A stretch of 56,944 nt of DNA from Oscillospiraceae bacterium (lineage in GTDB: Bacteria; Bacillota; Clostridia; Oscillospirales; Oscillospiraceae). The notes under the pieces are model-generated. The model searched no databases. It was not told the DNA's origin and saw only the letters and a list, made by a program, of their open reading frames with translations. Each line of letters starts with the position of its first letter. Within the stretch, counting starts at the first letter, position 1. This document shows positions 7,455 through 16,138 of this stretch, piece after piece. Location: assembly GCA_015067835.1 (NCBI GenBank), contig SVLS01000012.1, positions 1-56,944 of the forward strand, given 5' to 3'. Both the position numbers and the translations under genes were made by a program.

Positions 7455-8516
7455 TCAGTAAACTCCTTTCTGTGCATTTCTAATGGACTGCAGAACCTGG
7501 TCTGGGCTGGGAATCATACCGCCGGTGCGGTTGCACAGTCCAACAGGCTTCTTGCATTGGGTTGCAAGACGAATATCTTCAATCATTTGACCCATATTCA
7601 GCTCAACGCTGATAAAGCCGTCTACTTTATCGGCAGCGGCTGCCAAAGGTGCAGTGGGGAAGGGCCAAAGGGTGATGGGGCGAATCAAGCCGACCTTGAT
7701 GCCTTCTGCGCGAGCTGCAACAACTGCGTTCTTTGCAACTCTTGCGGCGATGCCAAAGGCGACGACGCAGTATTGTGCATCCTCCATCATATACTCTTCC
7801 CACATGGTCTCATTTTGCTCAACCAGCTTATAGCGCTCATAACGCTCAAAGTTCTTGATTTCCAGCTGGTCGGGCTGCAGATACAGAGAGTTTACGATGT
7901 TGTGCTTGCGCTCACAGTTCGTACCGGTCAGCGCCCAGGGCTTTTCGTAGTTCTCAATCTCTGCATCCTCAAAGGAGATGGGCTCCATCATTTGACCGAT
8001 GGTGCCGTCAGCCAGAATCATTGCGGTCATCAGGTATTTGTCAGCCAGATTAAAGCCCTTGATGGTCAGGCTGGCCATTTCCTGAACAGATGCAGGTGCA
8101 AGCACGATCATACGATAGTCGCCGTGTCCACCGCCCTTGGTTGCCTGGAAGTAATCGGATTGGGAGGGCTGAATGCCGCCCAAGCCGGGGCCGCCACGCT
8201 GGACATTGACCACGAATGCAGGAACGTCAGAGCCTGCGATATAGCTCAAGCCCTCCGTCTTCAAGGAAATTCCGGGGCTGGAGGAAGAGGTCATAACACG
8301 CACGCCAGCTGCAGCTGCGCCGTAAACCATATTGATGGATGCAATTTCACTTTCAGCCTGGAGAAATACACCTCCGATTTTCGGCATTTTCTTTGCCATA
8401 TAGGCAGCAATTTCTGTCTGCGGGGTAATGGGATAGCCGAAGTAATGCCGGCAACCTGCGCGAATTGCAGCTTCTGCAATGGCTTCGTTGCCTTTCATAA
8501 GAACGCGTTCTGCCAT
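7455..8516 (-). CDS. vorB: 2-oxoacid:ferredoxin oxidoreductase, alpha subunit (VorB type)
   Basis: A 353-residue subunit of the type annotated as 3-methyl-2-oxobutanoate dehydrogenase VorB. The start [18 protein letters not shown], the [14 protein letters not shown] motif and [35 protein letters not shown] are hallmarks of the family. It lacks the gamma domain fused in KorA homologs, so gamma is supplied by the separate gene downstream. TAAGGAGG lies before its ATG. The operon context (ferredoxin upstream, beta and gamma downstream, then ilvE) supports a branched-chain oxoacid enzyme. In fermenting anaerobes such enzymes run in either direction depending on the ferredoxin redox state. Confidence 0.9.
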   Translation of the reverse strand: MAERVLMKGNEAIAEAAIRAGCRHYFGYPITPQTEIAAYMAKKMPKIGGVFLQAESEIASINMVYGAAAAGVRVMTSSSSPGISLKTEGLSYIAGSDVPAFVVNVQRGGPGLGGIQPSQSDYFQATKGGGHGDYRMIVLAPASVQEMASLTIKGFNLADKYLMTAMILADGTIGQMMEPISFEDAEIENYEKPWALTGTNCERKHNIVNSLYLQPDQLEIKNFERYERYKLVEQNETMWEEYMMEDAQYCVVAFGIAARVAKNAVVAARAEGIKVGLIRPITLWPFPTAPLAAAADKVDGFISVELNMGQMIEDIRLATQCKKPVGLCNRTGGMIPSPDQVLQSIRNAQKGVY

Positions 8517-8527
8517 AATTTACCTCC

Positions 8528-8734
8528 TTACTTTTCTACCGTGATAATACAGTCAGGGCACATTGTTGCACAAAATGCACAGCCGATGCATTTTTCCTGA
8601 TCTGTCATTATCGCAGGAGAGTAGCCTTTCTTATTGATGGTATCACTGGCGATGGCCAGGATACCCTTCGGACAGGCATTGACACATAGGCCGCAGCCCT
8701 TACACAGGTCCGTTTTAAATGTAACTTTTGCCAT
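8528..8734 (-). CDS. 2[4Fe-4S] ferredoxin subunit of the oxidoreductase
   Basis: A 68-residue protein with two complete cluster motifs: CKGCGLCVNACP and CIGCAFCATMCP. This is the delta/ferredoxin-like subunit that passes electrons between the thiamine site and external ferredoxin. It lies 11 bases upstream of the alpha-subunit gene and follows AGGAGG. The order ferredoxin-alpha-beta-gamma matches VOR/KOR operons in many anaerobes. Confidence 0.92.
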   Translation of the reverse strand: MAKVTFKTDLCKGCGLCVNACPKGILAIASDTINKKGYSPAIMTDQEKCIGCAFCATMCPDCIITVEK

Positions 8735-8758
8735 AGGTAATTCCTCCTGTTGTAATCT

Positions 8759-9451
8759 TTATCCCCAAAGAGGTCGGCCTGCCGGCTTCTGTGGTGGTAA
8801 GTCAAATGGTTTTTTCTGTAGCTGCAGAGGGAAAACATTTTCCATTTTCGCTGCAACATCCGCCTGGGCGGTGGTCATCCAAAGAGGCAGACCGGAGAGC
8901 CTGCAAAGCTCCTGGATAAAGCCCTGGGATTGCGTAAGCGTTTCTTCCGTTGTTTCTGCACCCAAATTGGAATTGTTGACAATACAGGTAAAGCGGATTC
9001 CGCAAGCCTGCTGGATTTCTTCCATTACTTCCATCGCTTCCTGTGGCGTACGGGTCAGGGGGCGATAGCAGTTGGCAACAAATGCCATCCGGAAATTATT
9101 TTCAGCCAACAATGCAGGGGCGTAACGACCCAAGGCATAAGCACCACGGTCATCTCCACCAATATCCATAATGGCGAAAATGCTCTTGTCTTCAACCAGG
9201 CGGTAGGCTTCTGCCGGAAGGGCAGGCAGGTCCACATTGGAATTGGCAAACTGTGGGCTGATAAGCTCCACGCCCGCCCGCTTCAGCTCGGCTTCGCTGT
9301 CCTTGGTGCGGAAGTAGGGGTTGACAATGTCCAAATCCCCGATACAAACCTTCTTTCCTTCGGATGCAAGATGCAGAGCATAATTAACGGCGATATTTGT
9401 CTTGCCGGAGCCGTAATGTCCAGCAAATAGGGTAACGCGTTTGTGATCCAT
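8759..9451 (-). CDS. P-loop ATPase of the MinD/ParA/CobQ type
   Basis: A 230-residue soluble ATPase. The Walker A GHYGSGKTNIAVNYA is at residues 11-25, followed by GDLDIVNPYFRTKD and IMDIGGDDRGAYALGRY, which resemble the switch regions of SIMIBI-class NTPases. The specific role is unknown. It lies between the acyl-CoA synthetase genes and the oxidoreductase genes, 10 bases from the former and 24 from the latter, so it probably serves this pathway, perhaps in cofactor or cluster insertion or as a regulator (inference). GGAGG lies 4 bases before ATG 9451. The C-terminal tail is proline-rich (DLPPQKPAGRPLWG). Confidence 0.75.
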   Translation of the reverse strand: MDHKRVTLFAGHYGSGKTNIAVNYALHLASEGKKVCIGDLDIVNPYFRTKDSEAELKRAGVELISPQFANSNVDLPALPAEAYRLVEDKSIFAIMDIGGDDRGAYALGRYAPALLAENNFRMAFVANCYRPLTRTPQEAMEVMEEIQQACGIRFTCIVNNSNLGAETTEETLTQSQGFIQELCRLSGLPLWMTTAQADVAAKMENVFPLQLQKKPFDLPPQKPAGRPLWG

Positions 9452-9461
9452 AATGCCTCCG

Positions 9462-11744
9462 TTACAGCTGCTTGCGAATGATTTTACCGCTGGTGGTCTT
9501 GGGAAGGCTTTCCTTAAACTCCACAATACGCGGATACTTATATGGTGCAGTGCGGCGCTTTACATAGTCCTGAATTTCCTTCTTCAGCTCGTCCGTGCCA
9601 TTGGTGCCGTTTACCAGCACGATGCTTGCCTTAACAACCTGTCCACGAACCTCATCCGGTGCAGCAGAAACGCCGCATTCCAGAACATAGGGAAGCTCCA
9701 TAATAACATTTTCAATCTCAAACGGTCCAATACGGTAGCCGGAGGATTTAATGACATCGTCTGCACGACCAACATACCAGTAAAAGCCGTCCTCATCCTT
9801 CCAGGCGAGGTCGCCGGTGTGATAATAGCCGTCACGCCAGGTCTCTGCGGTTACATCCGGGCTGCCTTCATAGGCAAAGCTGAGGCCGCAGGGCAGACCC
9901 TTGGAAATATCAATACAAATCTCACCGGTTTCGCCCCGGTCAACAATTTCACCATCAGAGGACAGCAGCTGCACATTATACAGGGGAACAGGCTTACCCA
10001 TAGATCCCAGCTTGTGACTGCATCCGGCAAGATTGGCGATAATCAATGTACTTTCGGACTGGCCGAAGCCTTCCATAATGTCCAAGCCGGTGGCCTTCTG
10101 GAACTGGCGATAAACCTCGGGATTCAGTGCTTCACCTGCGGTGGATGCGTGCTGAATGGAGGAGAGGTCGAATCGGCTCAAATCCTGCTTTGCCAACATT
10201 CGGTACATGGTAGGCGGAGCGCAGAAGGTTGTGATATTGTACTTGGCAAACATCGGAAGAATCTTTTCTGCATCAAAACGGTCAAAGTCATAGACAAACA
10301 GACCGGCCTCACACAGCCATTGGCCGTAGAGCTTGCCCCACATGGATTTGGCCCAGCCAGTATCGGAAATAGTCAGATGCAAACCGTCGGGTTTGACATT
10401 ATGCCAGTATTTTGCGGTAATAAAGTGACCCAGGGGGTACTTGTAATTATGTGCTGCCAGCTTTGGGTAACCGGAGGTGCCGGAGGTAAAGAACATCAGC
10501 ATAGGGTCATTGCCGCAGGGAGCATCCTCTGCCCGTGCAAAATGACTGCTGTACATTGCATATTCCTCATTGAAGTCGTGCCAGCCCTCACGGCAGCCGC
10601 CCACCAGAATCTTGTGAGCCAGACCAGGGGATTGTTTTGCGGCTTCGTCAACAGCGTCGGCTGTTGTACCGTCAGCGGTGCACAGAATTGCGCGCACATC
10701 TGCTGCCTGGAAGCGGTAAGCAAAGTCTTTGGTCAACAGCTGATTGGTGGCAGGAATGGCAACAGCACCCAGTTTATGCAGTCCCAAAACTGCAAACCAG
10801 AACTGATAATGCCGCTTCAGCACCAGCATCACCCGGTCACCACGCTTGATACCCATGGCTTTGAAGTAGTTCGCAGCTCTTGCAGACTCCTTTTTGAAAT
10901 CCTGGAAGGTGAAGGTGCGCTCGGTGCCATCCTGGGAAATGTGGAGCATTGCACGGCGTTCCGGCTTATTTCTGCCAAGTTCATCAATGACATCAAAGGC
11001 AAAGTTGAACTTATCCTCATTTTTGAAGTCGATGGCAGTTATATGTCCCTGTTCGTCCTCTGTAGGGATAATGAAATCCTGATAAATACGGCGCTCATCA
11101 TCAGTAGTTGCCTTCTTCGCAGCGGGCGTTGCAACTTCAGCAGCCTGCTCGCCCTCACGGGCAGCCTGGTTGCGCAGAACAATGGCGTAGAAGGAACAAT
11201 CCTCGCCGTCTACGGCAATCATACCGTGAGGCGTTGCGGAATCGTAGTAAATACAGTCACCGGCATTTAAAATCTCGCAATGCTCACCAATTTGAATCTT
11301 CATACGACCGTGAATGACGATGTCGCATTCCTGACCCTCGTGGGTAACAAGCTCGATTTTTTCATTGGGGTGATAACTCAGCTCCATATAAAGGGGCAGG
11401 GCAATACGGTTGCGGAAATCGTACGCCAGATTATAGCCGATCATATTGTGGGCTTCTTCAATCCGCTGACCTTCGCCCTTACGGGTCAGAGCATAGGAGC
11501 GCAGCTTGGGACTGTAGCCTTCCAAAATGTCGCCCATATCCACGCCAAAGCTTAAAGTACAGTGATAAAGAAAAGCGATACTAGGGGTGAGCTTGCCGGC
11601 TTCATATTGCCGATATTCTTCCACACTGACAGCGGTGCGTTTCGCCATCTCCTCGACGGAGATGCCGGTAATTTCACGAAGCTCCCGAATACGGGTTGCA
11701 ATTTCCTTTGTCTTATATGTTATTGCATTGATTTGCTCTTCCAT
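9462..11744 (-). CDS. XRE-cupin-acyl-CoA synthetase fusion (copy 1)
   Basis: A 760-residue three-part protein. Residues 10-75 form an XRE helix-turn-helix (ATRIRELREITGISVEEMAK). Residues 75-195 form a cupin barrel (GRMKIQIGEHCEILNAGD, TPHGMIAVDGEDC). From about residue 230 runs a complete ANL adenylate-forming ligase with the phosphate loop FTSGTSGYPK ending near residue 428, GFGQSE, TGDLAWKDEDGFYWYVGRADDVIKSS-type hinge and the catalytic lysine near 754 (SGKIIRKQL). The ligase part resembles medium-chain acyl-CoA synthetases. XRE-cupin proteins are normally stand-alone repressors, so the fusion links DNA or ligand binding to acid activation. GGAGGG precedes the start. It is closely related to the upstream copy, with which it forms a tandem pair. 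The acyl substrate, probably a branched short-chain acid, is inferred from context. Confidence 0.85.
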   Translation of the reverse strand: MEEQINAITYKTKEIATRIRELREITGISVEEMAKRTAVSVEEYRQYEAGKLTPSIAFLYHCTLSFGVDMGDILEGYSPKLRSYALTRKGEGQRIEEAHNMIGYNLAYDFRNRIALPLYMELSYHPNEKIELVTHEGQECDIVIHGRMKIQIGEHCEILNAGDCIYYDSATPHGMIAVDGEDCSFYAIVLRNQAAREGEQAAEVATPAAKKATTDDERRIYQDFIIPTEDEQGHITAIDFKNEDKFNFAFDVIDELGRNKPERRAMLHISQDGTERTFTFQDFKKESARAANYFKAMGIKRGDRVMLVLKRHYQFWFAVLGLHKLGAVAIPATNQLLTKDFAYRFQAADVRAILCTADGTTADAVDEAAKQSPGLAHKILVGGCREGWHDFNEEYAMYSSHFARAEDAPCGNDPMLMFFTSGTSGYPKLAAHNYKYPLGHFITAKYWHNVKPDGLHLTISDTGWAKSMWGKLYGQWLCEAGLFVYDFDRFDAEKILPMFAKYNITTFCAPPTMYRMLAKQDLSRFDLSSIQHASTAGEALNPEVYRQFQKATGLDIMEGFGQSESTLIIANLAGCSHKLGSMGKPVPLYNVQLLSSDGEIVDRGETGEICIDISKGLPCGLSFAYEGSPDVTAETWRDGYYHTGDLAWKDEDGFYWYVGRADDVIKSSGYRIGPFEIENVIMELPYVLECGVSAAPDEVRGQVVKASIVLVNGTNGTDELKKEIQDYVKRRTAPYKYPRIVEFKESLPKTTSGKIIRKQL

Positions 11745-11771
11745 TGGATTGCCCTCCGGTTTTTTTAACTA

Positions 11772-14057
11772 TTATAACTGATTGCGAATGATTTTTCCAC
11801 TAATTGTTTTTGGTAATTCTTTGCGGAACACCACAATTCTGGGATATTTGTACGGAGCAGTGTGCTGTTTGACGTAATTTTGGATTTCTTTCTTCAGTTC
11901 TTCCGTTCCTTCCACACCGGGAATCAGCACAATGCTTGCCTTAACAACCTGACCGCGAACCTCATCCGGAGCGGCAGAAACGCCGCATTCCAGTACGTAG
12001 GGAAGCTCCATAATGGTGCTTTCAATTTCGAACGGTCCAATCCGGTAGCCGGAGGATTTAATCACATCATCCGCCCGACCTACATACCAGAAATAGCCGT
12101 CCTCATCCCGCCAGGCAAGGTCGCCGGTGTGATACAGACCATCGTGCCATACCTCACTGGTGGCTTCTTCGTTGCCGTAGTAGCCGAGGAAGACGCCGCA
12201 GGCAGGAGCAGGATCGGTGCGAATAACAATCTCGCCGTTGACACCGTCCTCAACGGGATTGCCGTCTGCATCAACGATATCAATACCGTAATCGGGAATG
12301 GGTTTGCCCATAGCTCCAGGCTTGATGGTATCACCAATCAAATTCGCGATTCCCAGAGTCATTTCTGTTTGACCGAAGCCCTCGTAAATGCGAAGACCGG
12401 TGGCTTTCTCAAACTGATAGAAGACTTCGGGGTTCAATGCCTCACCGGCTGTGGTTGCATGATGAATCGAGGAGAGGTCGAACCGGCTCAGATCCTGTTT
12501 GATAAGCATACGGTACATCGTAGGCGGTGCGCAGAAGGTGGTAATGTTGTATTGCTTGAACATCGGCAGAATCTTTTCTGCATCAAAACGGTCAAAGTCA
12601 TAGACAAATACAGCGGACTCACACAGCCACTGGCCGTAGAGCTTGCCCCACAGTGCCTTGCCCCAACCGGTTTCAGAGATGGTGAAGTGCACACCGTCCC
12701 GTTCGACCATGTGCCAGTATTTCGCGGTGACATAGTGCCCAAGTGCGTATTTGTAGCTGTGCATTGCAATTTTGGGGTAGCCAGTTGTTCCGGATGTAAA
12801 CAGCATCAGCATTGGGTCGTCGCCGCAGGGCGCATCCTCCGTGCGGACATAGCGGCGGCTGTAAAGGCCGAACTCTTCATTGAAATCGTGCCAGCCATCC
12901 TTCTTTCCACCAACAAGCACCTTGGTCAGCTTTACGCCGGAGACCTCCTCAGCCAAATCAACCTGATGAGCGGTATCTCCATCGGCGGTACAGAGAATTG
13001 CGCTGACACCGCCGGCCTGGAACCGGTAGGTAAAATCGTGCTCCATCAGCTGATTCGTTGCAGGGATTGCAATCGCACCAAGCTTGTGAAGACCAAGGAT
13101 AGCGAACCAGAACTGATAGTGCCGTTTCAGCACAACCATAACCCGGTCGCCGCGCTTGATGCCCAGTGCCTTAAAGTAGTTGGCACACTGTGATGAGCCG
13201 TCCTTCATGTCCTTAAAGGTGAAGCGGCGCTCCGTCATATCGTTTGCAATGTGAATCATCGCCAGCTTGTCAGGGTTATTACGGGCAATGGCATCCACAG
13301 TATCAAATGCAAAGTTATAGCGGTCGGTATTGGCATAATTAAGACCGGTCATATGGCCGTCTGCATCCTCGTTGCCCCAAACAAATTCATTGCACAGCAG
13401 GCGCTGCTCCGGTTGAGAATCCGTGCTGGAGACCCTTACGCTATGCTGAGGTGTGATTTCCAGTGGCTGATCAGTTTTGTCGCTGGACATAATCATGGAA
13501 AGAAAAACAGCGTCTTTCCCATCGATGGCAATCATACCGTGGGGAGTAGAGGACTTATAGAAGATGCTGTCGCCTTCCCGGAGAACCTCTTCGTGTTCAC
13601 CAACGCGTATCCGGATAGAACCCTGCAAAACCAGGTTGAATTCCTGACCGTCATGGGTCGTGGTATGGATTGGCTGATCCTGAAGATCCGCCGAATACTG
13701 ATAAGTAACCCAATAGGGGGTAGAAAGCTTGTTGCGGAACTGAGGAGCCATATCCTGAATGGTGATGCCATCTTCGCTGGCCGTTACCAGTCCATTGCCG
13801 CGACGGGTTACGGTATAACCGGAAAGCTTTGCACTGTGACCCTCCAAAAGATCGGTAATCTCAATGCCGAACACTTTGGCACACTTGTGCATAAAGGTAA
13901 AGGGAAGGTCAACTGCTCCGCATTCATAGCGGCAGTACAAATCCTCAGTGACTTCAGTAAGAGAAGCCATCTTTTCAGTACTGTAGCCAAGAATTTCACG
14001 CATCTCGCGAATTCGTTTCGCAGTCTCCAAAAGTTGAGTTACAGTTGTGTTTGACAT
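11772..14057 (-). CDS. XRE-cupin-acyl-CoA synthetase fusion (copy 2)
   Basis: A 761-residue paralog of the next gene, with the same order: XRE domain (residues about 12-75, AKRIREMREILGYSTEKMAS), cupin (about 80-200, with TPHGMIAIDGKDA) and ANL ligase (about 230-761). Ligase motifs include LFTSGTTGYPKIAMHSYKYA, EGFGQTEMTLGIANL, WYVGRADDVIKSSGYRIGPF and the C-terminal SGKIIRNQL with the catalytic lysine at about 755. All catalytic motifs are present, so it should be active. It is the first gene after the Ile-type T-box leader; AAGGAGG lies 8 bases before ATG 14057. The ligase halves are far more alike than the N-terminal thirds, suggesting duplication followed by sensor divergence. Confidence 0.85.
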   Translation of the reverse strand: MSNTTVTQLLETAKRIREMREILGYSTEKMASLTEVTEDLYCRYECGAVDLPFTFMHKCAKVFGIEITDLLEGHSAKLSGYTVTRRGNGLVTASEDGITIQDMAPQFRNKLSTPYWVTYQYSADLQDQPIHTTTHDGQEFNLVLQGSIRIRVGEHEEVLREGDSIFYKSSTPHGMIAIDGKDAVFLSMIMSSDKTDQPLEITPQHSVRVSSTDSQPEQRLLCNEFVWGNEDADGHMTGLNYANTDRYNFAFDTVDAIARNNPDKLAMIHIANDMTERRFTFKDMKDGSSQCANYFKALGIKRGDRVMVVLKRHYQFWFAILGLHKLGAIAIPATNQLMEHDFTYRFQAGGVSAILCTADGDTAHQVDLAEEVSGVKLTKVLVGGKKDGWHDFNEEFGLYSRRYVRTEDAPCGDDPMLMLFTSGTTGYPKIAMHSYKYALGHYVTAKYWHMVERDGVHFTISETGWGKALWGKLYGQWLCESAVFVYDFDRFDAEKILPMFKQYNITTFCAPPTMYRMLIKQDLSRFDLSSIHHATTAGEALNPEVFYQFEKATGLRIYEGFGQTEMTLGIANLIGDTIKPGAMGKPIPDYGIDIVDADGNPVEDGVNGEIVIRTDPAPACGVFLGYYGNEEATSEVWHDGLYHTGDLAWRDEDGYFWYVGRADDVIKSSGYRIGPFEIESTIMELPYVLECGVSAAPDEVRGQVVKASIVLIPGVEGTEELKKEIQNYVKQHTAPYKYPRIVVFRKELPKTISGKIIRNQL

Positions 14058-14075
14058 TGTTTTTTCCTCCTTATC

Positions 14076-14336
14076 AAAATAAAATCGTCTCAAGAATTTC
14101 TCCTGAGACGAGCATAATTACCCGCGGTACCACTCAATTTGCAGCTTAGCTGCCACTTTCAGACTCCAGCAAGTCCTATCCTTTAACGCAGGCATACGGG
14201 AGACGCTTACTAAAACGTTCAGCACTCCGGCTCGGAAGGGATGGGTCACAGGAAGCAAGAATACCGATTTTCAGCAACCATCGGCTCTCTGAAATTCTCA
14301 CATTCCGACCGTCTTCGTCGATGCTTTTCAAATATT
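14076..14336 (-). promoter_or_regulatory. T-box leader, specifier read as ATC (Ile)
   Basis: A tRNA-sensing transcription attenuator read leftward. Stem I carries the AGAGAG bulge followed by CCGATGGTTGCTG; the K-turn 3' half CGAGC is preceded by CTTC (pairs with GAAG), one base, and then ATC (14242-14240). The same spacing gives GTC in the valS leader of this window, which supports ATC, an isoleucine codon. The T-box TGAGTGGTACCGCGG lies at 14136-14122, pairing with the NCCA end of uncharged tRNA. The terminator is CGTCTC-type stem 14110-14086 with a U-rich tail. It controls the eight-gene unit down to ilvE. Confidence 0.85.
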
Positions 14337-14342
14337 TACACA

Positions 14343-14371
14343 AGTGTAACATGTTTGTGCGCAAAAGTCAA
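14343..14371 (-). promoter_or_regulatory. Promoter of the Ile T-box operon
   Basis: Minus strand: -35 TTGACT (14371-14366), 17-base spacer, -10 TACACT (14348-14343). The start is predicted near 14336, just before stem I. Confidence 0.75.
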
Positions 14372-14416
14372 ATGCTTTTCTTTCAAATACAAAAAAATTT
14401 TTAATGAGATTTTTTG

Positions 14417-14445
14417 TTGACAATTTTCTGCCTTCGTGTTAGTAT
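14417..14445 (+). promoter_or_regulatory. Promoter of the Leu T-box operon
   Basis: -35 TTGACA (14417-14422), 17-base spacer, -10 TAGTAT (14440-14445). The start is predicted near 14452, directly before stem I. It is divergent from the Ile T-box promoter, with about 45 bases between the two -35 elements. Confidence 0.8.
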
Positions 14446-14451
14446 AAACGA

Positions 14452-14718
14452 AATTGTTATAAACCAAAGACTGCGAAGGAAATATGCTCAAATTATAATG
14501 CTTCAGAGAGCCGACGGTTGGTGTGAGTCGGTGCGGTTAATTGAGTGTCTGGTTCCGGAGTTGGTTCTGTGAAAGCTGCGGCGAGTAATGGAATTCGTGT
14601 TCTCGCGTTAAGGGATAGGACTTGTTGGAGTCTGAAGGGATTTCCGGAATCGGAAATAAGCAGGGTGGTACCGCGGAATTTTTCGTCCCTGAGGTCATTA
14701 TGGCCTCAGGGCTTTTTT
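14452..14718 (+). promoter_or_regulatory. T-box leader, specifier read as CTG (Leu)
   Basis: Stem I has AGAGAGCCGACGGTTGGTG. The lower helix GGAA/TTCC, one spacer base and the specifier CTG (14549-14551) stand in the same geometry as in the valS leader. The T-box AGGGTGGTACCGCG is at 14662-14675. The terminator is CCCTGAGG/CCTCAGGG (14687-14711) with a T-run to 14718. Uncharged tRNA-Leu should stabilise the antiterminator and permit transcription of the two downstream genes. A 34-base segment (14605-14638) is nearly identical, inverted, to 14156-14189 in the Ile leader, so the two leaders share an origin. Confidence 0.88.
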
Positions 14719-14737
14719 ATGTAAAGGAGTTGCTATT

Positions 14738-16138
14738 ATGATTAAAATCTGTGATGTGACCATGAAGCAAGCAGCGGAAGGCTTTTCTGTCTCCTTCCGG
14801 GAAAAAATTGAAGCTGCAAAGCTGCTGGACAAGCTTGGTGTTTCTGTTATTGAGGTGGAGGGTCTGCACGGTTCCCGTACGGATGCGTTGCGGATTAAAT
14901 CCATTGCTGCAGCGGTTAACGACTGCATTGTTGCAGCTCCTGTTGATCTGTGCGCAGAAAGTGTGGAAGAGACCTGGAGCGCTTTGCAGCAGGCAAAACA
15001 TCCCAGATTGCAGGTATGCGCCCCCGTCAGCTCTGTGCAGATGGAGTATTTGTATCATAAGAAGCCGGAAGCTATGTGTCAGGCGATTGCACAGACTGTT
15101 TCTGCCTGTGTGAAACACTGCCAGACAGAGTTTATTGCCCTGGATGCCACCAGAGGGGATGAAGCATTTCTGAAGCAGGCAATTGAGACTGCCATCGAGG
15201 CCGGTGCAACCACAGTGACCCTGATGGACTCTGCCGGTTCTATGCTCCCGGATGCCTTTGGTGCATTCATTACAGATTTGTACAGCAAGATTCCTGCCTT
15301 GCGCAGTGTGACGTTGGGCGTTGGCTGTGCCAACACACTGACAGTTGCTGACAGCTGCCTGATCGCCGCCATTCAGGCCGGCGCACGGGAGGTCAAGGTC
15401 GCAGCATACCCCATTGATTGCGGCTCTTTAAGCAATGTAACCCGGATTCTGGCTGCAAAGGCGGACGATTTTGGAACCTCTATCGGAATTTCTGCTAACC
15501 GCCTGAGCAGAACGATTGAGCAGATTGCTTGGATGTGCCGTACGGATCGAAGCCAGAAGTCTCCGTTTGATAATGGCGTACGGGAAGATACCGGCATTTA
15601 TCTGACTGCTCACGATAGCTGCGAAGCGGTTTGTGAGGCTGTTCAGCAGCTGGGCTATGAGCTGTCTCAGGAGGACTGCGGCAAGGTCTACGACGCATTT
15701 CTGACCATTGCGAAAAAGAAGGAGAAGGTACGTGTGCGGGAATTGGATGCGATTGTTGCATCTGCAGCAATGCAGGTTCCTTCCACCTATAAGCTGGATA
15801 CCTATGTCATTACTGCCGGTAACACCGTTGCAGCGACTGCCCATATTAAATTACTGAAAAACGGCACGCCTATGGAGGGTGTCAATTTGGGCGATGGTCC
15901 TATTGACGCTGCATTTTTGGCCATTGAGCAGATTACAGGCAGACATTATGAGCTGGATGACTTCCAAATCCAGGCAGTTACCGAGGGGCGGGAAGCAATG
16001 GGGCAGACGGTTGTCAAGCTTCGTTCCTCCGGTAAGCTGTATTCCGGCAGAGGCATTTCTACTGATATTGTCGGCGCCAGCATTCAGGCTTACATATCTG
16101 CCCTCAATAAAATTGTTTACGAGGAGGAAGAAGTATGA
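14738..16138 (+). CDS. Isopropylmalate-synthase-like protein with degenerate active site
   Basis: A 466-residue protein with the domain order of 2-isopropylmalate synthase: an HMGL-type TIM barrel (about 1-280), a linker, and a C-terminal LeuA allosteric domain (about 345-466; e.g. AATAHIKLLKNGTPMEG, NLGDGPIDAAFLAIEQITG, GRGISTDIVGASIQAYI). The barrel lacks the residues that define catalysis. The RDGE motif is replaced by KQAAE (residues 10-14, metal-binding Asp absent). The H-x-H metal pair is G-C-A (196-198), and the NGxGERxGN segment is not recognisable. It should therefore not bind the metal or condense acetyl-CoA as LeuA does. The retained Leu-binding-type domain and the Leu T-box suggest a regulatory or sensing role (inference). 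AAGGAG precedes ATG 14738, and the stop overlaps the next start (ATGA). Confidence 0.75.
   Translation: MIKICDVTMKQAAEGFSVSFREKIEAAKLLDKLGVSVIEVEGLHGSRTDALRIKSIAAAVNDCIVAAPVDLCAESVEETWSALQQAKHPRLQVCAPVSSVQMEYLYHKKPEAMCQAIAQTVSACVKHCQTEFIALDATRGDEAFLKQAIETAIEAGATTVTLMDSAGSMLPDAFGAFITDLYSKIPALRSVTLGVGCANTLTVADSCLIAAIQAGAREVKVAAYPIDCGSLSNVTRILAAKADDFGTSIGISANRLSRTIEQIAWMCRTDRSQKSPFDNGVREDTGIYLTAHDSCEAVCEAVQQLGYELSQEDCGKVYDAFLTIAKKKEKVRVRELDAIVASAAMQVPSTYKLDTYVITAGNTVAATAHIKLLKNGTPMEGVNLGDGPIDAAFLAIEQITGRHYELDDFQIQAVTEGREAMGQTVVKLRSSGKLYSGRGISTDIVGASIQAYISALNKIVYEEEEV

Noticed and set aside
9453..11270. 605-codon open frame on the plus strand opposite the first synthetase fusion
   Set aside because: No recognisable domain; its product is rich in Asn/His/Gly/Cys as expected for the antisense of a biased gene. 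Similar antisense frames at 7428-8600, 11862-13193, 20305-22290 and 26793-28325 were dropped for the same reason.
14176..14364. Open frame on the minus strand in the divergent intergenic region
   Set aside because: It lies within the T-box leader, overlaps the promoter and has no ribosome site; RNA structure explains the sequence.
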